A stretch of 64,000 bases of DNA from Ailurus styani. Taxonomy: Eukaryota > Chordata > Mammalia > Carnivora > Ailuridae. The notes under the pieces are model-generated. The model was not told the origin of the DNA. It saw only the letters and a program-made list of their open reading frames with translations, and did no database searches. The stretch's first letter is position 1. Each line of letters opens with the position of its first letter. A program made the position numbers and the translations under genes. Positions 22,963 through 33,070 of this stretch are shown piece by piece. The stretch spans positions 597,707 to 661,706 of the forward strand of contig LNAC01000752.1 of NCBI GenBank assembly GCA_002007465.1. The letters are read 5' to 3'.

Positions 22963-23230
22963 GGAACTTGAGGGGCAGGGTGGGGGGTTGTGGGGGGTAG
23001 GGAGGGAAAAATAATGAAACAAGATGGGATGGGGAAGGAGACAAACCATAAGAGACTCCTAATCTCACAAAACAAACTGAGGGTTACTGGGGGGTGGGAG
23101 GGTAGGGATAGGGTGGATGGGTTATGGACATTGGGGAGGGTTTGTGCTTTGGTGAATGCTGTGAAAGATGTAAGCCTGATGATTCACAGACCTGTACCCC
23201 TTGGGCAAAGAATAAAAATAAAATTAAAAA
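22170..23230 (+). repeat. Recent 5'-truncated L1 with perfect 17 bp target duplication
   Basis: A compact insertion: the C-terminal third of ORF2, the G-rich 3'UTR and 'gcaaagaataaaaataaaatt' tail. The 17 bp 'aaaagattactaatgaa' flanks it exactly (22153-22169 and 23231-23247). ORF2 is uninterrupted to its natural stop at 22962, and divergence from the other young copies is low. This is the freshest LINE in the window and a good candidate for a lineage-restricted or polymorphic insertion. Confidence 0.95.
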
Positions 23231-25180
23231 AAAAGATTACTAATGAAAAATCCATAATAGGAAATGATGTGTATGAAATTATATGTGTATATGTATGCCT
23301 ATAAAAATTAGAACGAGATGGGTCTCTATCTACTGACTTATGAGGATGTCCATTATGTACTAAACAGAAAAAAGAAGTAATGGGTACCTTCTGATTCTGT
23401 TTCAGGATAAAGGAAATAAACCATGCCTCTATAGAGATATATCTAAGGTTATATATGTTTGCTTGAGAAAAAATAAGGGTGTGGAAAGATGTGCAATAAG
23501 ATCTTCAGGGGCTGCCCTTAGGATGGGCTGGTTAATAGGATTTGGCTGCTAGGGTGGGTGATTATAGATTTGCCCACTTTTGAACTGCATTATGTTGTTT
23601 CACTTACTTCTACTCAAAAGTATCACTTTTGCAATTTGAAAGAAAACAGGCAAATTATAGATTCTGGGTATTTGAACAATTTTCTAACTAATTCTTGGGG
23701 AAACTAGTTCTTAAATATTTTTGAATAAATTTTTACTTAAATAATTTATTTTAAACCATTAAACCTTCATTAAATTCACCAATGTACTGAATCCTTATTG
23801 GAAACTCTTAAGTTTCTTATTTTGGTCAAAGAGCTAAAGTGAATTTAAATATCATAATGAAATTCTTAAGCAATAACTTAAAGCTCTCAAAGTAAATCAT
23901 GTTCATTGTCATTTAATCTAGATCACTGACATTTTTGCATAGGAGTAATAACACCAGCTTTTGAGAGCTATCAAAAATAGCATTTTATGGGGCTGTTACT
24001 ATATGGCAGGCACTATGCTTTTTTTTTTTTGAGCTATAAGTCACATACTATAAAATTTGCCCACTAGTCCCCAAGAAACAGATGCCAAGATGGGAATAAG
24101 CATGCGTTATATTGACAGATGTTGTTGTTTTAATTTTAGCTCTTGTAATAGAAGTTCAGTTGTTTCCAATGGATACCTTTTACACAGAGCTACAAGAACA
24201 ACCCTATTCAGCAGGTGGATCTGTAGAGTAGATTTATGTTAAATAGCTTGCCCATGGCAACTCAGAGTTGGTTTGATCTTTCAAATGCTGCCTGTAACCA
24301 CATGAGACCTACTGTCTTCAGGATCCTGAGTCTTCCTTCAGCGATGGTTGGTCCTGCATGTGGTTACTCAAAGGCTATGAAGCATGAAATATATTTCCTG
24401 GTTATTTTCTCAGTTTAAGGTGATCAATATCACCAAACCTTTTGAAGCCATGTGCGGGCTTATCTTTGTGTAGTGGAATGACAGAGAATGTAAAGAAATA
24501 GAAAAGAGAGATGAAAAGTCATCCAAACCTTTAAAGTCTGATGGAGGTTGAAGAAAAAAAAATACTGAAAAATAACAGCTATAGTAAGCTGAGTGAGACT
24601 ACTATAAAATGAGTTGTCTATCGAATTTTCTCTGGCATGCTTCCCATGTAGTGATGACACATTAGCAAACACCCATTTTTGTGGCTTAGGAGTATAGCAT
24701 AAAATGCAGAAGAAACAAAGATGTATGAATGATGTTCAATCCTCTGTCTTTATGACTCTGATCTTTGTTAAATTAGTAGAATAATTCTACTGAAAACTAG
24801 TATTATTAATCACGATGTGACTTCTAAGGAATTCATTTGATGGAAAGTGGGATGAAAAGGTTTTCTTTGATGTCTTTTTGTTTTGTTTTGTTTTTTGTTT
24901 TTGGCAGGGGTTAGAGAGCAGTTAGGGAAAATAAGTGGTAGAGAAATGGAACTGTGTGATTTAGGAATAAAGAACTGAGTAATGTGGCTCCATTGAGACC
25001 CAGAGGTTGGGGATGGAGGGTGCGTGTGAAGGGATGTGAACTGAAAGTGAGTCCATTTTTACTTTTCTTATTTTTGCTTTTCCATCTAGGGTTACATTTG
25101 AGACTGAATTTCTCTCTCTAGAAGATTATCAGTAGAACACAGAAACAAAGAATACAGAAACTAGGCTTTATTTTAGTCCT

Positions 25181-25182
<2 letters not shown>

Positions 25183-25216
<34 letters not shown>
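25183..25216. repeat. (GT)17 microsatellite
   Basis: Uninterrupted GT dinucleotide repeat of 34 bp; likely polymorphic. Confidence 0.97.
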
Positions 25217-25219
<3 letters not shown>

Positions 25220-25361
25220 TGTAAACTGGCAAACTATAAGCTCTAATGAGCTTAGAAAGGGCATACCAGCTTCTAGCTCATGATAGCATCAATGTTTATC
25301 TACCTCTCCCACAATTAAAATCAGATGTCTGACCACAAGCAAAGAGTGAGGCTTTGCTTAC

Positions 25362-25406
25362 CTTAATAATGACTGCTTGTAACCTCACTATTTGGCCACT
25401 TAAGTG
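25362..25406 (-). CDS. Very weak candidate coding exon, minus strand
   Basis: Fifteen codons (phase 0) encode 'HLSGQIVRLQAVIIK' before a strong donor AAG|GTAAGC. The best acceptor by pyrimidine content (25416-25417, CACAG) lies 9 bases further upstream and would bring an in-frame TAG into the exon. The coding reading needs a weaker TAG acceptor (25407-25408). The donor is notable, but the acceptor conflict makes this doubtful. Confidence 0.15.
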
Positions 25407-26470
25407 CTACTGGCCCTGTGAATCGAGTCAGCGGGAGGAAGAAGTGTCAGTGTCAGAATCCACTTCAGGCATGAAAGCTGACTCCACAATTTACAAAAAC
25501 ATTCATATAAACAAATTCCAACCTCAAATATTTTTCTCCTACTTCAGGTCCATCAGATTGCAAGTTAATTACTAATTCTAGTTAACTGCATAACTCAACA
25601 GACCAAACATGTGTAATCATTTGCTAAAGGGCAAATGATTTGGGAAATTTCACCTAGATGTTTTCATTCATGTCATGCAAAATTATGTATATTACCTTTA
25701 TTCAACATTTAATCATAGCCATTTTGAAATAGTTTGAAATGTCAAGTCAAATCTAAATTCTCTGAATTTTAAAGTGTTTAATTCTACCAGGAATAACAAA
25801 ACAGGAAGAAATTATTCAGAGCTAATTTTGTAGACCATTGCAAGAAGAATGTAAATTGCAACCATATTTCCAATAGGATCAAAATCAGAAGTTAATTTTA
25901 TTTCTCAAGTGAACAAAAGTCTTTTTACTGAAATGCCAATCTGTTCACAGAATCACAAACTTACTGTATGCTGGAAAAAAAGCTTAAAGAATGAACACAA
26001 GCAGTTAAAAGTAAATAGTTGACAAAATACAAAATGAATGCATTCTAGATAAGTGATTTCATTCAATCACACATTTAATTGAGATACTTGGATTCCCAAA
26101 CATAAGCTTAATTTTTCCCTCTGAAGTTTGTTTAACTTCGATTTAGTAAGTACTGCATGCCTTATTCTACCTCTTCACTACTCAGATAGATATCATAATG
26201 TAAACTTAGTATTTGTTTTAATTCTATAACACACTTTATCTTATAATATCTTTTGTCTTAATGCATCAAGCAAGAGAACTATTTGCAGACCTTAATTCTT
26301 GGTTAGGTGGATGTAAGCATTTCTCCAGAGATGTTTGATTTATGGTAACAAGCCTATGACCAATTTGATAAATAATCATGAAAAGACCTCAAGACATTTA
26401 CCCATGTGGAAGAAAACACAATGCATTATAGGAGGAAGAGAAAGAGAAGAAATAAAATGAAAGTATCTTA

Positions 26471-26668
26471 GGGGTGCCTGGGTGGCTCAGTACATTAAGC
26501 ATCTGACTTTAGCTCAGGTTTTGATCTTGGGTCCTGGGGTCCTAAGATGGAGCCCTGCATTGGGCTCCCCACTCAGGAGGGGATTCTGCTTCTCCCTCTC
26601 CCTCTGCCTCTCCCCTCACTCGTGTTCTCTCTCTCTCTCTCAAATAAATAAATAAAATCTTTAAAAAC
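26471..26668 (+). repeat. Can-SINE, sense, first of a tandem pair
   Basis: Head 'ggggtgcctgggtggctcag', 'ttaagcatctgactttagc', CT-rich block, (TC)n, 'caaataaataaataaaatcttt' tail. Confidence 0.93.
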
Positions 26669-26681
26669 CCCCCAACAATTT

Positions 26682-26893
26682 AGGGTTGTCTGGGTGGCTC
26701 AGGTGGTTAAACATCTGCCTTCAGTGCAGGTCATGATCCCAGGGTCCTGGGATTGAGCCCTAGGCTTGGACTCTGTGCTCAGCAGGGAGTCTGCTTCCCC
26801 CTCTTTCTGCCCCTCCACCTGCTTGTACTCTCTCTCTCTCTGTCAAAAAAATAAATAAAATCTTTAGAAAAATAAAAAATTAAAATTAAAAAA
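26682..26893 (+). repeat. Can-SINE, sense, second of a tandem pair
   Basis: Head 'agggttgtctgggtggctcag', 'gtcatgatcccagggtcctg', CT-rich block, (CT)n, A-rich tail. Only ~14 bp separate it from the previous SINE, so it probably inserted into that SINE's A-rich tail. Confidence 0.92.
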
Positions 26894-28099
26894 ATGAAAC
26901 TAGCTTACATAGAAATAATTACTTTATCGAAGCAGTTTGTGTCTCAACCTATTTGAAGGACACTGTTTAGAATGATCATCTATGAAGCAGCCTTCTTTCT
27001 AAAGTTAGTGAACCCAGTTTAATTTTCAGCAGGCTCTTAATATTTGTAAAAACAGAGCTTAGTTTTTTCCCCCTTATTACATAATCTACACTTGTAAATG
27101 GCATGACTTCATTTTCAGTGATTGAAGTCTGTACTTAAATTCATCAGCTCATTATTCATTATATTTTGTCAAGACAAAGAAAAGCTTAGTATGATTCCAA
27201 AAGTAAATAATTTGTTTTGATGTAAATCACTGAGAGTTTAAAATTAAACTAGAACAGAAACTTCCGTTTTATTAATGAAACAATTAATAGAGGAACAATA
27301 GTTTTCACATTCTTTTTGCATCAAAGATCTTTTTTGGAATCAAAACCTGATGAAATGTCCAGGCTTTCCCAGAAAAAAAATATATATTCAAACTAAATTT
27401 TGTATACAATTTCTCTGCAAGCTTGTCCTTTGACACCAAAGTTTAAAAACCTTTGAAGTAAAAGCTGGGGCCAAGTTCAAGAATACATGCATGTGCTAAG
27501 GATCCTGTCATAATTATGTTTATTATTACAAGACTGAGCCACAATTTGGCTCAGATTCCTAGCAGCCATAAGGGTTATGGTGACTCTCCTTAGAAAAAAG
27601 AAACATAGGTCTTAGGGAAAATAAAGCTTTGCCCAGCAATGAATTATAAATAATTTCACCTGGAATTATTTTGTAAGCTTTACTTTGGCAGCTGTGCATA
27701 ATCTCAAATGCAATCGCAAATTTCATGTAATTTCTTATTTTAGTCACTTAGGAAAATAAGAGAACATAAGATTACATGTAGTCTGTTAGTTGTCTGAATC
27801 ATAGGAGAATATGCATTCAATTCACCTGGTAGTTGATCAATTCTATCCTTAGACTATGTTCCTTAACATTTTGCCACTCATTTAAAGTTGGGCTTTTAAA
27901 AGGTACAGTTCAGGTAGCAGCCATCTGGAAATCTCTGATACACTCAGCCTTATGAATGATAGGAAAAAAGGAAACAACACATGTATAATAAGAGTCCCCA
28001 AAGAAGAAAACCAAAACAATAAGAGAGATATTTTAAAAATCTATAATAAAAAAAAAGACTTTCCTAAACTTAAGTATATAGAAAGTGCACACTGTGTAC
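26894..28099. other. Single-copy AT-rich DNA
   Basis: No repeat recognised. A minus-strand open segment at 27660-27746 (29 residues) with plausible splice signals is described as a finding; I do not call it as an exon. Confidence 0.35.
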
Positions 28100-30425
28100 C
28101 TAGGAAAAGAGAATGAGAAACAGTGAAGAAAGTCACTTATAACTGAAAGAAAATAAAATTGTGAAGAATTTTCAGTAAAAACACTGTATGCTTTCTAGGG
28201 TAAACCAAAAAATAAAATCCAAGCCAAGTGTTCTATAGTCAGATAAGCTGCTTTTCAAATATAAAGTCAAACTCTTCAACATCCCATGAGTTAGCCCTGG
28301 GATATCTATTACAGTATAACCTTCAGACAATTAAAATGACTGGGGATATGTCAATGTAAGGACTGTTGGTAAGCATTAGTACATAGTTAATTATAGCAGT
28401 ATGGATAAATGATGGTAATATGGGAAGAAATATAATATGTAATAGTTATATGTACCAATCCTAAAGCTGACATCTCCCCTAAGGGTACAGAGTGAATAAG
28501 ATGAAGGAACAGGGATAGAAGGTAAACTTCTTTGAATATATCTTGTTCTATGGAATTGACTTTGAAACCATGTAAGCATTTTATATAATAAAAAATTAAA
28601 TGCCTAAAAACTGAATTAAAATGAGACAAGCAAATCTAAATAGGTAACTAATGCTTTCATAACCACTCAGAAACTAATCCAAATAACTTTTAAAAAGCAG
28701 CTTTTGATTGCACATCTCTAATAATATATGCCTTAAGGGCAAAAAAAAAGCTAGAAAAAAATCATAAAGTTTTCAGTAATCATAGCATAGGTGGTAGCAA
28801 TGGTTTTGTAATTCAAGAAATGTTGTATCCATGAAGTATAATTCTGCAATATTATAATATCCAGTGTCCTTCGCAAGCAAGATTCTTGGCAAGGGAGAAA
28901 GGAAAAGCTGATACTAGAAAGAAGAAATTAAGAGCTTTTAGTCCTGGGGCACCTGGGTGGCTCAGTCGTTAAGTGTCTGCCTCTGGCTCAGGTCATGATC
29001 CCAGGGTCCTGGGATCAAGCCCCACATTGGGCTCCCCACTCAGTGGGAAGCCTGCTTCCTCCTTTCTCATTCCCCCTCGTGTTCTCTCTCTCGCTGTGCC
29101 TCTGTCCAATAAATAAATAAAATCTTAAAAAAAAAAAAGAGCTTTTAGTCCCGAATTTGAAGTACCAATATAAACTGACATTTTCTGCTTGAAAGAAGCT
29201 AGTTCTAATTTTTTACTGAAAAGTCCTAGAAGCACTGAGGCACCCAGTAGCAATAAGTACCTTTAGCATCCAGACTTTGGTGTTGAAATCCAATCTCCCT
29301 CTGAAAGGAACAGGAACTCCTTGGAGAAATGGTTATTTCTAGGTCCAGATCTGGGACAAGAATTATATGAGATTATCTTGGAAACTCTTGTCACATCAAG
29401 TAATGAGGAAGCTATCAAAGATTAGTAACTCTGTGTCAAAGACTTGAAAATCAACTAGCAGAGACTGCCAAAGATGAAGCAATACAAAGGTCAATGAGGA
29501 AAAATCCTTCAAAAGACTGAAATTCATCGAGTAAGTTTAATTCCATGAGTTCACAATGATACTTAAAAAAATAATTGGTAAGCTATTGGAAGATGCTGGT
29601 GAACTAACTCATTATTTTGAAAATCTGTAAACAAAGAACCACTGAGTAGTCAAACTGTAGATAACAGTAAGATTTTCTTTATCATGGTATGTCAGCAAAT
29701 AAATGTAAAAGAAATGATAGAATTGGAGTATCATCTGTTTGTAACCCAAAATGGGTTAATGGATCTAAATGAGTTAATGATCATTAAGGATCAATTACTG
29801 CTAATATCAAAAGGAGAAAGATAAACAGATATTAGATGTCTCCTGATATAGAAAGGAGTTTTTTTCAAAAAATCAAACCTGAATCTGGTCAGTCCTCCGC
29901 ATCCAATTACTAAATTGCAGACAAGTCAGAGGAGAAAGTAATATGTTAAACTGTCCTATGGAGATGTAATCAGGACAAACAATCTTACAGCAGAAACAAT
30001 TGAGTTTCTTCAGCAAATAAATTAAAAAGGGAAAGAAAGATTGAGGGGAAACCAATAGGTGAAAAGAGATTTGAAAAGAATATATACTAATCAGTACATG
30101 TAGACCTTGTCTGGATCCTAATTCAAACCAGAAAACTTTGTTACATTAAAGATATAGTTGGAAATGTAAACACTGACCAAATATTTTGATGATGTTCAGA
30201 ATTATTCATTTTTAAAGATACTATCACAGTACTATGGTTATGTGGAAAGAAAGTCTTCTTTTAGAGTTACATGCTGAAATGTTTGTTTATAAAATGAAAT
30301 TTGCTACAGAATCATCTGGGAAGGTGAATGTGAGTAATGGTATATATGAAATCATTTTGTTGAAGCTGTGTAATGGCAGATGGAGAATTTGTTGCAGTAT
30401 TCTGTTTTATTTTAAAAAATAAGAC
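28100..30425 (+). repeat. Ancient LINE (L1M/HAL1-like) 3' portion
   Basis: A long decayed element in plus orientation. Landmarks are 'aagccaagtgttctatagtc' (28223), 'aaagtcaaactcttcaaca', 'atatgtcaatgtaaggactg' (28346), 'aatatgtaatagttatatgtacc' and 'gaatctggtcagtcctccgcatcc' (29880). Near the end come 'tggatcctaattcaaacc' (30113) and 'actatggttatgtgg' (30232). The order matches a mammalian-wide LINE 3' region I recognise, but I cannot fix the exact family. Split by a SINE at 28945-29136. Confidence 0.5.
28945..29136 (+). repeat. Can-SINE, sense, with perfect target duplication
   Basis: Head 'tggggcacctgggtggctca', tail 'ccaataaataaataaaatct' plus A12. The 15 bp 'aagagcttttagtcc' precedes (28930-28944) and follows (29137-29151) it. 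Confidence 0.95.
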
Positions 30426-31094
30426 ATTTAAAATAAAAATATGCATTTGGTAGCTTTGCCTGCATGGCATTACTATGCTCAGAGGGCCCTTGAGGGACTT
30501 GAAATTTTCTGCATTAGGAGATAGGAATTTTCTGCCTTAGGAACTCCGTGTTTGTGCAAAGCAGTCCAGTGAGAGTTAAAGAGAGTAGCAGCTGATACAT
30601 CTGGGGACCATTAGCTATATTAAGGACAAGCCAACATGAAAAGGTAACCGGAAGAAGCAGCTGAGTCCTCTCTGGTCAAGCCTTGAGGTCATCTGAATTA
30701 AGGGATTGCGGTTCCCAGTCTAGCAAGGGATGTGTATCATTTCAGTGCTCTGTTTTAAGCCCCAGCATAAGAGTTCCTTTGGTTTGGAATTGGATCAAAA
30801 CAGAGTTAAAGACTTCTCTATTTTCAATAAGCAAGTTAAAATGTCTTGTATCACAATACCTTTCATGAAAGAATAGACAGGATTTACATTTATAGTAACA
30901 AAAATTCCAGATCTTTTGGAATTTTCTGTTGCAAAATCTTCCATTAGCCATATACATGCTAAACAGTTTTTTTGACTGTCATATCAGCCAAAAGATACCT
31001 ACAGTATTTATTATGTGGTGGTACTGTAAAAAGCATAAGAATTCCTATAAGGGCATGGTAGAATTATAGGGCTCTTATGGCTTCAGGAAAAGAA
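30426..31094. other. Single-copy DNA
   Basis: Nothing coding or repetitive recognised, apart from a local near-duplication 'gaaattttctgcattagga' / 'ggaattttctgccttagga' at 30500-30542. Confidence 0.35.
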
Positions 31095-31290
31095 GGACTT
31101 TAAAATCAAACTAAAATAGTCTAAAATCTGACTCTGCCATTTCTCAGCTTGTTGGGTTAGGCCATGTCTACACTTTAGTTCTCTCACTTGCCAAACAGGA
31201 CTGTAATGAGGCTTAACGATAATACAGAGTGTACATTCAGTATGTGGAAGAACTGCCATTTGCACACTTGTTTTCTTATGAGCAGCAACT
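31095..31290 (+). repeat. MIR SINE (diverged)
   Basis: 'aaatctgactctgccatttct', 'ctcacttgccaaacaggact' and 'gtaatgaggcttaacgataatac' follow the MIR core order with strong decay. Confidence 0.6.
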
Positions 31291-32300
31291 TCTGCTACGT
31301 GCCTTTGAGTAAAGGCATGTTTGAATATCAGACATCTTTTGCCTTATGTAAACACCACTAATAGGCACTCAACCTACCCTACCAGCTCAATCTCTTTTGA
31401 AGAAAAACCTTAAACAGGTCAATAGTGCAGACTAATTTTTCTTTTATGGGAAAACAATTTTTATTAAAAGTTAAAGGTTGTTTGTATAATAATGTGTCAG
31501 AAAGACTCAAGTGCTGGTTTTAATCTAGTACTAATTTACCTAAAACTAAGAAAGGTACAAAAGTAAGTGACTAGATTATACTATTAGAGAAAACACAGTT
31601 CTGCCTCAGTCCTAATAAACACAAAATACTGAATATGCTACACTTCAGCCTGCTCTAGTTTGAGGTAGAAGATGGTCTCTCTTCTGGGTCCCTTGTCTTT
31701 TACACTTAAAAACAGCACAGAGTATTTTAAACTTTTAGGCCATTTTGATGTAATATTTATGCACATAACCTCATGTCAATGCTTATAACCAGCCATAACT
31801 ATATGGTAAATTTCATTCTGAATATATGATAAAATGAGCCCATTTCACTTATGGTAAAAGCTAAGGACAACAAGAGTTTTCCACCAACTCATCTGGCATT
31901 TGATGTAGGACAGAAGTTTCCAAAGCAAGAGAGCTGGCAGTTCAGGCAACAGTAAGAAAGATTGCAGAGCTACTATATAACACTGTGCACCTCTAGAAGC
32001 TGGGACATGGGGAAATATTACACTTTCTAGTGTGTTCAGCATATTTACTATAGAATCAATCCAAGTCCAGTGCAGAAAAATTAGTAGTAAAGAAAACCAA
32101 AATCGCTTAAAGCCCTACCATTCATTATTATTACATATTGATGTATTTCTATCTAGATTTTGTATGAATATATAAATATATTTTTGTAAAAATTTGATCA
32201 ACCAGGTATGGTCCATTACTTAGTTTTTTCACTTGCTATTCTTTTGTAAATATTTTGTGTAACATTTAGTAAAGATCTATGTTAAGAAACGTGATAATGT
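31291..32300. other. Single-copy DNA
   Basis: No gene or repeat recognised. A plus-strand GTAAGA donor-like site at 31951 follows an open stretch, but no good acceptor precedes it. Confidence 0.35.
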
Positions 32301-32528
32301 GGGGCGCCTGGGTGGCTCAGTGGGTTAAAACCTCTGCCTTTGGCTCTGGTCATGATCTCAGAGTCCTGGGATCCAGAGTCTTGGGATCCAGGATCCTGGG
32401 ATCCAGCCCTGCATTGGGCTCCCTGCTCAGTGGGGAACCTGCTTCCTCCTCTCTCTCTGTCTGCCTCTCTGCCTACTTGTGATCTCTCTCTGTGTCAAAT
32501 AAATAAATAAATAACTTTTTTAAAAAAA
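32301..32528 (+). repeat. Can-SINE, sense, with internal 15 bp triplication
   Basis: Head 'ggggcgcctgggtggctcag' at 32301, tail 'caaataaataaataaataac'. The normally single 'gtcctgggatccag' segment occurs three times in tandem (32363-32377, 32378-32392, 32393-32406). Flanks 'aagaaacgtgataat' and 'aagaagtgtgataat' form a slightly decayed target duplication. Confidence 0.93.
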
Positions 32529-32871
32529 GAAGTGTGATAATACAGTATTCTATTATATGGAAGACTCTTGTACTTAACCAATTTTCTGTTGCATATACAT
32601 TTCTATTGTTTTTTTTCTCTTATTAATGTGTCTTGAATATATATCTTTATTCTGAGGAAATATAATCTGTGAAAATTCCCACAAGTGAAATCTTACGGTG
32701 TTTTAAATTCCACTTGCTAATATTCCAGCTTGTGTTCCTTACAAAGTAGTAGTACTTTCTATGGTGGACTTTCTTATTTCCATAACAGACTTTCATATGT
32801 TAGCAACACAGCATATTAAATGAGAAAGGCCACAGAAGGTTGATAGAAATAGGTTTTTTTATTTATATTTA

Positions 32872-33070
32872 TTTTAGTTTTTATAAAGATTTTTATTTAT
32901 TTATTTGACACAGAGAGAGAGATCACAAGTAGGCAGATAGGCAGGCAGAAAGGGAGGGGGGAGCAGGCTCCCACTGAGCAGACAGGCCGAGGAGGGGGCG
33001 ATCCCAGGACTCTGAGATCATGACCTGAGCTGAAGGCAGAGGCTTTAACCCACTGAGCAACCCAGGCAAT
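32872..33070 (-). repeat. Can-SINE, antisense
   Basis: 'aagatttttatttatttattt', (GA)n, 'cacaagtaggcagataggcagg', 'gatcatgacctgagctg' and a head degraded to 'gagcaacccaggcaatacc'. Confidence 0.88.

Larger units (their letters stand above)
23248..26470. other. Single-copy DNA with one GT microsatellite
   Basis: No long open frames or clear repeats, apart from (GT)17 at 25183-25216 and a T11 run at 24020-24030. A very weak exon candidate (25362-25406, minus) is described separately. 24000-24060 may hold a decayed LINE or MIR piece. Confidence 0.4.

Noticed and set aside
27811..27900. Minus-strand open segment before CCAG|GTGAAT near 27822
   Set aside because: Open for about 27 codons, but the only upstream AG has a poor pyrimidine tract, and it competes with the equally weak segment at 27660-27746.
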